Of a stretch of DNA of 64,000 nt, positions 48,010 through 58,782 are shown one piece after another. The notes beneath the pieces are model-generated. The model ran no database searches, was not told where the DNA came from, and was given only the letters and a program-made list of their open reading frames with translations. Every line of letters starts with the position of its first letter. Position 1 is the first letter of the stretch. The stretch covers positions 18,738-82,737 of the forward strand of contig MPUH01000205.1 in NCBI GenBank assembly GCA_001970955.1. The letters run 5' to 3'. The position numbers and the translations under genes are program-made. The stretch comes from Stentor coeruleus. Its lineage: Eukaryota > Ciliophora > Heterotrichea > Heterotrichida > Stentoridae.

Positions 48010-48840
48010 TTAATTGTTAATATGAGTAAGACCTTGATCAGTTCCTTCAATATAGCAACTATGGACCATTTTCTCACAAGTGCAAAGCTTTACCGTTTCT
48101 GCAGTTTGGCCAATCTGGACAATTATATCTTTATTTTTATTGAAAAAGTCTGCAAAAAGTATTACCCTTTGCATCATTTCCTTAAGCAAATCAAAAAATC
48201 CAACCGAAAAGTTTTTGATTTCTTTCAAATACTTGATTCTTTTCTTAGCATTTTGTTCATCTAAATTTTCATATCTCCTAATGATTACACTAGTTTTTAC
48301 CAAAAGACCTTTACAAAATTTATTCCTCTCATATTTCTGGTGTAGATTTTCAAGTATCCTTGAGTACCCATTCCATGAATTTATTAATTCAATAACTGGT
48401 TCTTGATTTCCTATGATTTTCAAATAAGGACATTCAGGATCAGCTTCTACTTTTAATTTATTAGCTATAAGAACAGTGATCATTATAATTAAACCTTTTT
48501 CTAAGCCGAAATTTGACACACAGACGCTGTGAACATTTGAAAAAAAAAAACTTTGACTAGATATAAAATCTTTATAATCATTTAGTATAACTTCCATTTC
48601 ATTACCATGATCTGCTGATCCAAAAATAACACTATCAAATAAACTTTTAATATCAACTTTAAAAATTTTTCCTTCAGGCTCAGGTATTTTGAATCTCCTG
48701 CATTTAACATTAAAATCTGTTTGGTTTCTAATTGATGATAAGAGTTTTTGATCAATGGTATTTAAATATTGTGATGTGAGTGCTGGTGTTACAACTCTTG
48801 GCTTGTTGATATCGGATTTTCTTGTAGGAATACAGCCCAT
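48010..48840 (-). CDS. hypothetical protein with N-terminal MGC acylation motif
   Basis: 276 residues starting MGCIPTRKSD. Gly2 fits N-myristoylation and Cys3 palmitoylation, so it is likely membrane-tethered. The rest is helical (GLIIMITVLIANKLKVEAD, IELINSWNGYSRILENLHQK, IKNFSVGFFDLLKEMMQRV) without a known family. It ends LTHINN. Confidence 0.65.
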   Translation of the reverse strand: MGCIPTRKSDINKPRVVTPALTSQYLNTIDQKLLSSIRNQTDFNVKCRRFKIPEPEGKIFKVDIKSLFDSVIFGSADHGNEMEVILNDYKDFISSQSFFFSNVHSVCVSNFGLEKGLIIMITVLIANKLKVEADPECPYLKIIGNQEPVIELINSWNGYSRILENLHQKYERNKFCKGLLVKTSVIIRRYENLDEQNAKKRIKYLKEIKNFSVGFFDLLKEMMQRVILFADFFNKNKDIIVQIGQTAETVKLCTCEKMVHSCYIEGTDQGLTHINN

Positions 48841-49710
48841 TATTTATTTATAAGTTGGTAATTAGACCTTAAAATTTAGTTTAGTAATTTGCTGAGAGGA
48901 TAGGCTGGGAAGCAATTTTTAGATAGTTTTTGGGTTTGGTATAAAAATTGATTAGGATGTTTTAGGAGAAGTTAATGGGGAAGAGTAATATGTTTTATAT
49001 GATGAGAAGGAGAAAATCTGTGGATTAAAACCTTGATAATAAGATTTTAAGAAAAGATCTTGGGATATTGATATAATAATTGAGTTTATTAAGGTTGTAA
49101 ATAGGGGCAGAATTCTAAATTTGATAGATTTTGAATGTGAAAGTTTAGAAGACATAAATATATTTATTTCTAGTTTTGTATCTGATTGTTAAAGGCGACT
49201 GTTTAATAAAAGATTTAGATACGGAAATAATTTAGTATTTTTGGGTTTAGTAATCTCAATTTTTTGCACATAAAAAATTTGAAAGCTTATTCAAAATGTT
49301 TATATAAATTAATGCTATATGAAAACTTACTAAATTGTATTAAAAAAATACGCAATTTGCTATTGCAAGACTTTAAGGAATAGCTGAAATTGTATATACG
49401 ATAAAAAAATTGTATAAAATATAATCTTATCGTAAAATAAATATTCTTTTTAAGTAGTTATCTTATATTATAAAATCCTCAAATCCTCAAACAAATTAAC
49501 TAATTTTATCTAAACTTTTTGTTTATTAATAGCAACTGTTATACAAAAACTGTAAAAATCTCTCTATCTTACTTATATATAAAAACTCAAAAATCACATC
49601 ATTAAAATTCTCTGAACCTTAAAAGCTTAAAAACCTTATAAAATACCAAACTATTGCATAAAATATTATTATAAAAATAGTATTTAATAATAGGTTATTA
49701 AGTAAAACAC
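48841..49710. other. intergenic, no gene seen
   Basis: The plus strand is G-rich at 48890-49030 and C-rich from about 49480. No gene or RNA recognised. Confidence 0.45.
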
Positions 49711-50313
49711 TTAGCAGCGTTTACAACCAGAAGGCTTTTTATCTTTCATAGATTTTTTTTGTAGAGAAATTGTTCGGGCAACTTTTACAGGCTTTGCAAT
49801 TATAGCTGCAGCTATTTTTAAGAAAATACTTTCTACATTCTCTCCACTTATCGCAGATGTTTCAATATATTCCATGCCAAAAGTTGAAGCCAAACAAGAA
49901 GCTTCTTCATATAACACAATTCGATCAGGTGGTTTAATATCGCATTTATTTCCAATCAAAAATCTTATTGTATTTTCAGGAAGGTACCGTAAAGATTCTT
50001 CATACCATTTGGTCACATTAATAAAGCTTAAACGATTTGCCACATCAAAAACTATAAAAATCCCTTTTGCCCCTCTGTAATAAGATTTAGCTAGATTCCT
50101 AAATCGATCTTGACCTGCTGTATCCCATAATTGTAAAGTGATGATTTGATAGTCTAATAAAATTGTTGAGAATTTGAAGTCGACTCCTATTGTTGACAGT
50201 GGTGGAGTATTTCTAATTGTATTCTCAGTGTATTTTAGGAGTAGAGAGGTTTTACCTGTATTACCATCGCCGATTATGAGAATTTTTAGCATGATATCAA
50301 AATCGCTGTTCAT
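49711..50313 (-). CDS. Rab-family small GTPase
   Basis: 200 residues. P-loop GDGNTGKTS (15-23), switch I STIGVDFKF, switch II WDTAGQDRFRNL with SYYRGAKG, NKxD as GNKCD and ETSA. The C-terminus GCKRC carries a C-x-C prenylation motif. All nucleotide-binding residues are present. Subfamily uncertain, nearest in look to the Rab1/8/18 group. It may work with the DENN GEF nearby, but no specificity is implied. Confidence 0.93.
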   Translation of the reverse strand: MNSDFDIMLKILIIGDGNTGKTSLLLKYTENTIRNTPPLSTIGVDFKFSTILLDYQIITLQLWDTAGQDRFRNLAKSYYRGAKGIFIVFDVANRLSFINVTKWYEESLRYLPENTIRFLIGNKCDIKPPDRIVLYEEASCLASTFGMEYIETSAISGENVESIFLKIAAAIIAKPVKVARTISLQKKSMKDKKPSGCKRC

Positions 50314-50985
50314 TTTCTCTAATAATTAGTTTTGGGTTTTTTTTTGCTTATGCTTAAGAAGCATGATATTTTTTTGATTATCAGAAGAAATTTGGGATTT
50401 TAATAATTATTCTCTGAAAAGATTTATTAGGTTGTTGTATGGAGAAATTTATAGGTTTATGTAAAAAATAATATTTGAATTAGGCTTTAGAATAGGATTT
50501 AAGAACTTTTTGGAGTTGGCATTGGTAGATTTGATAGCAATGCATGTAAAAAGTAATGCGGAAATTAAATAATGATTAATAATTGTTAAGAGTTTTGGTA
50601 TGGGATACTAAGCTTACTATAGTTTTAAAAATTGAATATCAATACTAAAATCATTTCCTATTATTAGCACTTTGTAAATTTTATAACAAATCACATCTCT
50701 TTATTTTTGTAATACAATCAAAAAAAATACAAATAGCGCACTGACTAAAAAACTCCTAATAGTCTTCAGCCTTAATAGCCAATAAGTAACTAAAGCATCT
50801 ATTAATATCATCTTCAAACCTCCTAATAAAATTCTGTTTTCAGCATATATAAAACCCTAATAAAGGTCTTATTCTATAACTTATAACATATCATCAATTA
50901 AAATTTCTCATAAAAGCCTATTAATATAATAATACCTTTCTCATCTAAAAATATCAAAACCCTACTCTATCACTAATATAATAAT
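50314..50985. promoter_or_regulatory. divergent intergenic region (Rab / PG-rich gene)
   Basis: Two promoters. The plus strand is G/T-rich at 50330-50530 and C-rich at 50720-50985, mirrored about the middle. No gene seen. Confidence 0.45.
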
Positions 50986-51921
50986 ATGGCTCAAAGTACC
51001 CGAGACCTTCTAAATATTCCAAAGCAGTCAATGACAAGGTATCAATCCGTAAGAGAACTATATGAAATCTCACGAGGTAGACGTGAAGAATGGGGCATAG
51101 GCGGTTACCAGGCCCCTAAAACGACCCAGTATTTCAAAAAATCATATCATTTTCCTAAAGAAAAAAGGACTGATGATTACACGAAAGCTTTAAAAAGAAA
51201 AGATTGGCCAGACCCAACAAAACACTCGCCTGACTATAAAGCTGAACTAGACAGAGAATGGCTTAATAAAGGAGGTAAAATACCAAAAGGACAAAAAACA
51301 ACAGTAATTGACCAGGTAATGAAAGAAAGCAAAAAATTCCCTGGGCCTTGTGAGTATTTTAAAGACCCTTTGCCTAAAAAAAAAGTAGTACCGCCAGCTA
51401 ATGAGAGGTAAAATCTAAGCAGCAAACGTGAAAAAGATCATTTTTTATCAACAGTTGAAGCTCTTTCTAGTGAAATCCCTTGTTCATGGAAATACGATCC
51501 TTATTTGAAGAAAGAAAACAAACATCAAGTGTCTCTTTGGGGTAAACCTAAAAAACCTGAACCTGTTAAAAAGGTAGATGTTGGTCCTGGGTGTTATGAA
51601 AAGTATATTTTAGCTAAAAATTTTACCCTGCCATGCCCTAATAAATTCACTGTGCCTAAAGCTAAATCTGTTGAGACTCATGGGAAAACTACTGCAGCAG
51701 GGATAGCTTATAATTTCCCTGGTCCTGGTAAATACTCAGAAGCTTATAATATATCCTCTATGGCTGAAATTATTAAGAAGAAAAACAAACAAGGAAAAAG
51801 CGCTGGATCAAAGACTAAAAGATATTTAGATGACTTGATTAGGCTTACTAAAGGTATTCCAGGACCTGGAGCTTATAATGTTGGACCTCCTGAAGATGAC
51901 AATAAAAAAAAGCTTAGTTAA
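50986..51921 (+). CDS. PG-rich (SHIPPO/STPGR) repeat protein, two exons
   Basis: Exons 50986-51407 and 51423-51921 give 306 residues after removal of a 15-nt intron; without it the frame stops at TAA directly after NER. PG-rich motifs are FPGPCEYFKDP (about 123), VGPGCYEKYILA (about 195), FPGPGKYSEAY and IPGPGAYNVGPP (near the end). The N-terminus (STRDLLNIPKQSMTRYQS) is non-repeat. Likely a ciliary or cortical microtubule-associated protein, like the larger protein at 38297-40843. Confidence 0.88.
51408..51422 (+). other. 15-nt spliceosomal intron
   Basis: GTAAAATCTAAGCAG. Removing it joins NES to KREKDHF and keeps one frame through both exons. Confidence 0.9.
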
Positions 51922-52677
51922 GAATATTTTACCAAATTGCTAAATGTGTATTTTATCTTGGCATGTGAATGGAAATTATAATAAATTTTCATTTTATTAG
52001 ATATGGTTTGGAAATTACTATTCTTTGATATAAGCTTATTAATAAGTTTAGATAAATTTATGTTATTAGTTATAGTATGTGTATAAATACAAAGCTAATA
52101 ATATTTTGTATAGTTTTAAGAAATATATCAATAGTAATAATGATTAAAAATTATATATTTGTTATAGTAATTATAATATAAATTGTAACTTTTACATGTA
52201 GCTTTATAAATTGTATTCTGAAATTAAATCGCTCTGCGCTTCTAAGTGATTTTTATTCAATTTCCTAACTTTATAATAAAAATTGTATATCTTATAAACA
52301 TTGACTTGAAAACAAATTGAAATATAACTATTTAGCACAAGCATGAAAACAGCACATTATTATCTTATAACTTAATCCTTTATAATAATCATCATCTCTC
52401 AAAATTTTACTTTATATACTACACAGCATATTAAATCCATATAAAAATATAAATTATCATCATTTAATATATTTAAAACCAAACAACAACATCAAAACAT
52501 AATACCTGCATCATAAAATAAATCTTTTATTTTTATTAAAAGCCCATCCTTTGATCTAAACACATCCCAAAATTTATCCATAATTCAACCTTAATTTCAT
52601 AAAAATTTTTTTGGGATAAATTCATGTTCTGACCATTCTATACTTTTATTCTTATTGAGCTAAAATGCTAAGTTATA
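51922..52677. other. intergenic, no gene seen
   Basis: AT-rich; the plus strand becomes C-rich from about 52480 ahead of the next start. No gene recognised. Confidence 0.45.
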
Positions 52678-53616
52678 ATGAAAAAAACTATATTCTTACG
52701 GAAGCTATCTCATAAAAATCTTAAATTCAAAGCGCCAAATGATTCTCCTTATAACATCCCCTTAAGAAAAACTTTAGCTCATAAAGCTCGAAGCTCAGAA
52801 CTCTTAGATAAAATCAACCAAAAGCATTTAACTCAAACTAATACAGAAGAATCTAATTTGGAGATTGTCCAAGAAAATAATCTTAAAGGTTCTCATAGTT
52901 GTATAAATTCTCGAGAAAATAGTCCACACAATACCTTTTATAATCATGATTCTGATGTTTTTGATATTCAAATTGAAGAATTAATAAAGCAGCTTGACTC
53001 GAAATTGATTGAATTAAGCCGAAATGATTATAAGCAAAAGTTTAAAATTCATTCATCAATATATGACCATCTCGGGAATATTTTCCCTAAACTTTCCCAT
53101 TTATTTTTTCGTCTAAAAATTGGTCTAGTAAGTAATCTTACAAAACATTATAAAAGCAAAATTAATACTTTTCAATCTGAAATAAAGAAAAAAAATGATC
53201 TTATTGATACTTTACAATTAGAAAAGAGTAAAAATATAACTAAATTCAATGAAATTTCTTCATTAAATATTGAACTAATAACTCAAGTAGAAAAATTTAA
53301 AGAAAATAATTCTGAACCTTTTGGGATAAAAAGATATAAAGAAGAAATTATTGGAGCTCATGCTTTGATAGAAGAGCTTAAAGCTAAAAGTAGTAAAATA
53401 AAAGATCTTAATATACAACTTGAAGAATTAAGGGGGAATGAAATTAAAGTTCTGCAGATTATAGAAAAACTTAAAGATGAAGGTATTGATTTTGATAAAA
53501 TTTATAATAATATGCCTGTTAAGAAAAATACAATTGGGAGGAAGTTTAAGAAAGATATTCCGCAATTAAAGTTTGAAGATTTGAATAGAAGAGATTATAA
53601 GGTGGTTTTACATTAA
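52678..53616 (+). CDS. coiled-coil protein, local paralogue family member 1 (TSNAXIP1-like?)
   Basis: 312 residues. N-terminal disordered part, then a helical domain at about 100-165 (YKQKFKIHSSIYDHLGNIF, LKIGLVSNLTKHYKSKI), a coiled coil to about 260 and a conserved C-terminal block (KVLQIIEKLKDEGIDFDKIY, MPVKK, IPQLKF). The same layout occurs in 54949-55899 and 56648-57601. The helical domain resembles the N-terminal domain of TSNAXIP1-like cilia proteins, which is tentative. Confidence 0.72.
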   Translation: MKKTIFLRKLSHKNLKFKAPNDSPYNIPLRKTLAHKARSSELLDKINQKHLTQTNTEESNLEIVQENNLKGSHSCINSRENSPHNTFYNHDSDVFDIQIEELIKQLDSKLIELSRNDYKQKFKIHSSIYDHLGNIFPKLSHLFFRLKIGLVSNLTKHYKSKINTFQSEIKKKNDLIDTLQLEKSKNITKFNEISSLNIELITQVEKFKENNSEPFGIKRYKEEIIGAHALIEELKAKSSKIKDLNIQLEELRGNEIKVLQIIEKLKDEGIDFDKIYNNMPVKKNTIGRKFKKDIPQLKFEDLNRRDYKVVLH

Positions 53617-53818
53617 TAAAAATGTAAAAAAAAAAATTGTGAAAGGATTGATTTTAGACTGATAATTTTTAGTTATATTTTGATATGAGTTTCTGGTTAT
53701 AAGGTTGATGATATGTTTATATTGAATAAGTATGAAAAACAGTTTATTGTAGATTAGAAAAACTTCAAAGTCTATGATTTTTAGTTATTAGAAATGCTTT
53801 GTCCCATATAATCAACTA
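53617..53818. other. intergenic
   Basis: Short 3' flank of paralogue 1. It may include further decayed AAA-ATPase sequence (minus strand LKIIDFEVF). Confidence 0.35.
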
Positions 53819-54010
53819 TTCAAGTTTCCTCATTAGCATCAGTTTGAAAGAATATTTTAAGCATGTCCAAGTATTTTAGCCATCTTTGAGGCCAGGTAAA
53901 CAAAATTGGTTTTTTTTTTTTACTTTCTAAGAGTTTCATTGTAAGTATAGATTCGTCTATATAGATACTTTTTGAGCATCTTATTTCCTTAAAATCTTGA
54001 TAACTAACAT
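53819..54010 (-). pseudogene. N-terminal remnant of an AAA-ATPase-like gene
   Basis: About 62 open minus-strand codons read YQDFKEIRCSKSIYIDESIL, LESKKKK, PILFTWPQRWLKYLDM, LKIFFQTDANEET, then a stop. This is the start of the AAA-ATPase-like family (Y-x-D-K-T ... LxTRPRRxGKT). The P-loop RPRRWGKT of the copy at 63932-63955 is WPQRWLKY here, so nucleotide binding is lost. Confidence 0.75.
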
Positions 54011-54948
54011 AAAAAAAAATATTCTCTTTTGGATTATTTGAAAAAAAATCTTTAGCTGTGAATTAAAAAAAAAGAGAAAATTTCGCTTTAAGACTAAGCA
54101 AAATTTATAATAATGGCATATGTTAATTTCTTTTAAGCCTCCGATGTCACTAAGTCAAATAATAAACTTTATAGCTGGTTTATATATAAAGTGGTCAAGT
54201 CATCAAGCTAAAGCTTATGCATTTTATATGATTATTGATCAGATGGCTTTCTTTTCCATCTTATTCTAGCTTAGGAATTAGTCATGAGAATCTAATTTTT
54301 TTATTCTGCATTCTAAGTAAACTATGCAAAAAGTTCATTCAGATCTCTAGAAACTCGAAGTTTTATGCTTATTAAAAAATTTAGCAAAACAATAAAAAAT
54401 ACAATAGATATAATAATTGCTGGAGAGCTAAAAAAATATAAGATATTGGTAAATACAAAATTAGTATCAAAAGTGAAGTCTATTGAAAATTTGACTATAT
54501 TAGAAACTTTAAGGTGAATAAGAATGAAATTATTATAAATATAAATAGTAAAGCCTCAAAATAATTAAATAAAATTAAGTAAATTATGATGATGACTAAT
54601 TCAGATTATATTCAAACAAAAAAGGCTACACTATCATCTAAATTTTAACTGAGAGTAAATCTCTAAAGAATTTAGCATTACTAATAAATTTTTGCCAAAC
54701 TGAAATTATGTGTAAATAAATCTAGATAAAGAGTATGCCTTCTAAATCAAATAAAATTAGTTTTTTATAACATTCAATTTCATACTTATAATAACTAATA
54801 TATCTGATCATAACTAATTTTCGTATATCTCTGATTTTATAATCATCATTAATAATTCTATTTTATCATATTGACTAAATAGAGCTTTTGACATAAACTT
54901 AAAATTTTATTTATCTAGCAATAGAATAGCCTTGAATTTATATTGAAA
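54011..54948. other. intergenic, no intact gene
   Basis: AT-rich stretch between paralogues 1 and 2. It has fragments of coding-like text but nothing I can name. Confidence 0.35.
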
Positions 54949-55899
54949 ATGTCTAGTTTAAGTTTTTCAAGGAATAATTTGCCTAGAGCAGTCAAACTTA
55001 GAATTGAAAAACTCCAATTCTCCCCTTATTTGCAGCCTGTAAGGAACAAAAGTTTTTCCAAATCAGGAACTCGTCTAGTCCTTCATAAAAAGCAAAGCCA
55101 CTGGTCAATGCCAGAATGTGATCTTGAAAAACTATGTGATGGAGCATTAGAAACATTCAGTGGAATTACTGAAACTGATAGAGAACTTCCTATAACACTC
55201 ACTGAAACAAACTACGAAAACAAATCTCTTGGAAAATTTTCACTAAACCCAGAAAACTTTATGAGCATAATAGACGAAAAACTGAAATTCCTCAAACCAA
55301 CAGAATACAGAAAGCGTTTCAAAGTCTTCCTTTCTTTCTTGGACCAAATCCTAAAATCTGAACAACAAAATTCTGTTTTGTTTATATACCTTATACAAAA
55401 CCTTCTGCACAATATAAAATCTCATTACAAAGAAAAAATCAATACCTGTAAGCAATCTTTACATGAAAAATCATTTATCATCGAAACTTTAGGTATAGAA
55501 AAAGAAAAAAATATCCAAAAACTGAGTGAACTCAGTATTCAGAACCTAAAACTTTTATCATCAAACGAAGAATTGTCTAAAAGAATAAGAATATTAGCTG
55601 ATGGGATAAAGGATTTGAATAATTCAAAAGGAAATCCTTTAATGCTCCATGAGGAACTTAAGTCGAAAAATGAGATTATAAAAAACTTAAACAAAAAAGT
55701 TCATGATTTAACTGTGAGTGAAAAGAAAATATATAGGGTATTAGAGAAAATAAGAGAGAATATGGATATAGAAAAATATATGTCTATGATTCCAAGTAAG
55801 AAATTGAATTATAAAAATAAAATGCCTAGTTTCGTCCCATTACTGAAGATAGATTCACTTTTTTGTATTAAAGGGGAGAATGTTAAAGATAGTAATTAG
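54949..55899 (+). CDS. coiled-coil protein, paralogue family member 2
   Basis: About 316 residues from the ATG at 54949 (MSSLSFSRNNLPRAV). The N-terminal motif RIEKLQFSPYLQP pairs with LIEQLSFSPYSKP in member 3. The helical domain EYRKRFKVFLSFLDQILK with IKSHYKEKINTCKQ, the coiled coil and the C-terminal KKIYRVLEKIRENMDIEKYM, SMIPSKK match the other two members. Confidence 0.72.
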   Translation: MSSLSFSRNNLPRAVKLRIEKLQFSPYLQPVRNKSFSKSGTRLVLHKKQSHWSMPECDLEKLCDGALETFSGITETDRELPITLTETNYENKSLGKFSLNPENFMSIIDEKLKFLKPTEYRKRFKVFLSFLDQILKSEQQNSVLFIYLIQNLLHNIKSHYKEKINTCKQSLHEKSFIIETLGIEKEKNIQKLSELSIQNLKLLSSNEELSKRIRILADGIKDLNNSKGNPLMLHEELKSKNEIIKNLNKKVHDLTVSEKKIYRVLEKIRENMDIEKYMSMIPSKKLNYKNKMPSFVPLLKIDSLFCIKGENVKDSN

Positions 55900-56647
55900 T
55901 TGAATATATATGGTAGTAGGATATGATAATGATATAGGGAATATTCATTGTTTTTATGATATAGTTTTTTTTTGATTAGAAAATATATATGAAGAATTGT
56001 TTATATGAATGATTTTAAAAGAATTTTATTTGAAATAAGAAGTTTTGGTAATGGGATATAGTGCAAATGTTTGGGCTTTTTGAGATTTAAGGTAATAGAG
56101 TATATGGGTTGTTAAGGTGATGATGGAAAAGGAGTTAAAAGAAAGATAATTTTTTAAGTTCTGAAGATAAGTTTTCAACAATGATATTTTGATACATGAT
56201 TTGGAAGTATTTTAAAAAAACTAAGATGAAAAGGTAGAATTGAAAAAGATTTTTAAGATTTTGGCATAATGAAAATTATTTATGAATTTTTAAGTATGAG
56301 TTTTAAGTGATTCAGAAATTCTAAATGATTATATCAAGTTATGTGCTACAGATTATAGGCTATATGATGATATTATAATATGCTTCAAAAGTAATAGAAT
56401 TTATTTACTTTCCTTAATCTATATAATTTAGATTCTTCAATAGTTTTTTTGTTTAAGCAAAAAACCTAACCTTCCACATCAACTTTATCTCAATCTTATA
56501 AACTCTCACATTTTTATTATCCTCACAACATACACTTATATTAATAAAACTATTTATAAAAACCATCCAAAACTAATTATAATAAAAAATCCTAATCTTT
56601 CAAACAAGACTTATAAGAAATTCCTGCTTTAAATTATAAAAAGTTTA
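55900..56647. other. convergent intergenic region with G-to-C switch
   Basis: The plus strand is G-rich at 55900-56200 and C-rich at 56450-56640; each gene is therefore followed by G-rich sense-strand DNA. No gene seen. Confidence 0.5.
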
Positions 56648-57601
56648 TTAAATTATAGTCTTATCAAGTTTTACTCTTGGTAAATCTCCAAGATTTATTG
56701 TTGGTATGCTTATTCTCAGTTTTTTTACTGAAGGTTTTCTTATAGGAGTTTCTTGGTAAAGTTTATCAAATTTTATACCCTGCTCTTTGAGTTTATCTAC
56801 TATTTGCATGATTTTATTTTCATTGCTGTAGAGCTCATCAAGCTTGTTAGTAAGTTCGCGAATTTTTTCGCTTTTTACTATAAGTTCTTCCATCAATACA
56901 ATAGGATTTCCTTTGAATTCTTTGCAGTGTTTAATATTGCTTTCAAGGCATGTATATTGGTTTTTAAAAGTCTCATTAGCAGTTATCAAATCAATATTTT
57001 GTGATGAAAGTTCTCTAAGCTTAGTCTTATATTGTTTATTTTCACTTTTCAAGTTATCCACAATGTTTTTGTACATCTCAGCATCTTTCTTATATTTTTC
57101 TATTTTTACTTTATATCTGCACTTAAAACTTTCAATCAACCCATTTTTTATCTTGAATAAAATCTCCGAAAATTTACTTTCTGCGGCAATGACCATATCA
57201 AAAATCGCAAAGTAAGTATTTATTTTCCCATTAAAATCCCCATCTTCTACATCAATCAGCTTATCATTTAAAATTTGCATAAAATTTTCTCTAGAAGCCG
57301 AAAAAGATATAGTATCTTGGCTCTCAAAACTTGAGTCGCCATGATTATGATTTGTAATTTCATACGATTTCGACATACGATGTCCGCTGTTGTTTTCTAA
57401 AACTAAATTTGGTGAATTTTCAATTTTCTCATAAAAAAGTGTACAATTTCTAGTTTTTTTATGATTTGTTGTTGGTCCTAGTGGAGGTTTTGATGATTTA
57501 TTATGAATAATTGGCTTTGAATAAGGTGAAAATGATAGTTGCTCAATAAGAGGCTTTAAAACTTTTACTGATGCTTGACGTATATTTGATATTTTGTTCA
57601 T
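56648..57601 (-). CDS. coiled-coil protein, paralogue family member 3
   Basis: 317 residues. RQASVKVLKPLIEQLSFSPY at the N-terminus; helical domain with INTYFAIFDMVIAAESKFSE and ESFKCRYKVKIEKYKK; coiled coil with KGNPIVLMEELIVKSEKI (member 2 has KGNPLMLHEELKSKNEII); C-terminus NKIMQIVDKLKEQGIKFDKL, ETPIRKP. It is inverted relative to members 1 and 2. Confidence 0.72.
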   Translation of the reverse strand: MNKISNIRQASVKVLKPLIEQLSFSPYSKPIIHNKSSKPPLGPTTNHKKTRNCTLFYEKIENSPNLVLENNSGHRMSKSYEITNHNHGDSSFESQDTISFSASRENFMQILNDKLIDVEDGDFNGKINTYFAIFDMVIAAESKFSEILFKIKNGLIESFKCRYKVKIEKYKKDAEMYKNIVDNLKSENKQYKTKLRELSSQNIDLITANETFKNQYTCLESNIKHCKEFKGNPIVLMEELIVKSEKIRELTNKLDELYSNENKIMQIVDKLKEQGIKFDKLYQETPIRKPSVKKLRISIPTINLGDLPRVKLDKTII

Positions 57602-58782
57602 TTTTATAAATGGAAAAAAATAAACGGATTTATCGTATATGTTATTATTATTTTTTTCTTTAATATACGATAAGGATTATTATAATGAAGAGAGAATTTA
57701 TATTGACTTTAGGATAAGGTAAAGGAAAAAATTTATATTGTTTGTAGTATTAAATGATGGGCAGATAGAGTTATTTATTTGAGGATAAGGTAAAGGAAAA
57801 TTTTTATATTGTTTGTAGTATTAAATGATGGGTAGATGTTGGATTTGGGAATTTTATTGAAAAAAGGTTGTTATGATAAGATTATTAAGAAAAGCTTATT
57901 TAAGGATGTTAATGAAGTAGGAATAAGGTTTATAAGTTTGGAAGGGATTATTGAAGAAATAGGTAGGTTTTGAGAGATTTTAAGATAACGGATTTTGGAT
58001 TAGAGTTAGAATTAGAATTTAGGTAAAAATTATTTATAAAATTAAATTGAGATGAATATAATTATATGATTTATTTATGATTATAAAAGACTTTTTAGTG
58101 AATATTTGGCTAAGTTTGGTTATAAGCTTGGCTTTCTGTTTAGAAATAATTGTTGTGTTATGCAATTCATTTAATATTATTGGCGATTTGATTAATAATT
58201 TTATATGAATTTTTAGCTCTGAGAGAATGGCTTCTAATAGATAAATCAGCGAGATATAAATCTTTGTGTTTGATTGAGAGTTTATGGATGTATTGAATAT
58301 TCGCCAGCACTTTAAAAAAATGTATAATAGCTAAACATTGATTTTTAATACATAATTACTCTGAATATTTTAATATAAAACGATACTTAATTGTACTGAC
58401 TTGCTATATAATAAATATACACATCATTAAAAGCTTTGATTTCATGTTTTAAAATTCGTGTTTATATACATATATAATTAAGCAAGTAAATACAGTTTTT
58501 ACAAAAATTTTTATTATATTTTAATCAAATTCTATAATCTATCACAAAAACTGCCTAATTTCCTTCAAATCAAAAAAAAATACTCCTATAAAACTCCCAC
58601 AAAGTTCAAGAAAATACTTTTTCAAACATCTAACCTCAAATAATCCTATCTTATCTATCTCATATATAAAAATCCCTAAATTTACATTTAAAAAAACCAT
58701 TCTCTCAACCTCATTCCCATATTTCCTAACATCATATTATAATCGCCTAATCTATCTTAATTTTATTTACCATAAGTAATTT
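57602..58782. other. intergenic with an imperfect tandem repeat
   Basis: Contains two copies of a unit of about 60 bp at 57708-57767 and 57780-57835 (gaggataaggtaaagg ... attaaatgatggg). The plus strand is G-rich to about 58030 and C-rich from about 58540. No gene or RNA recognised. Confidence 0.5.
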
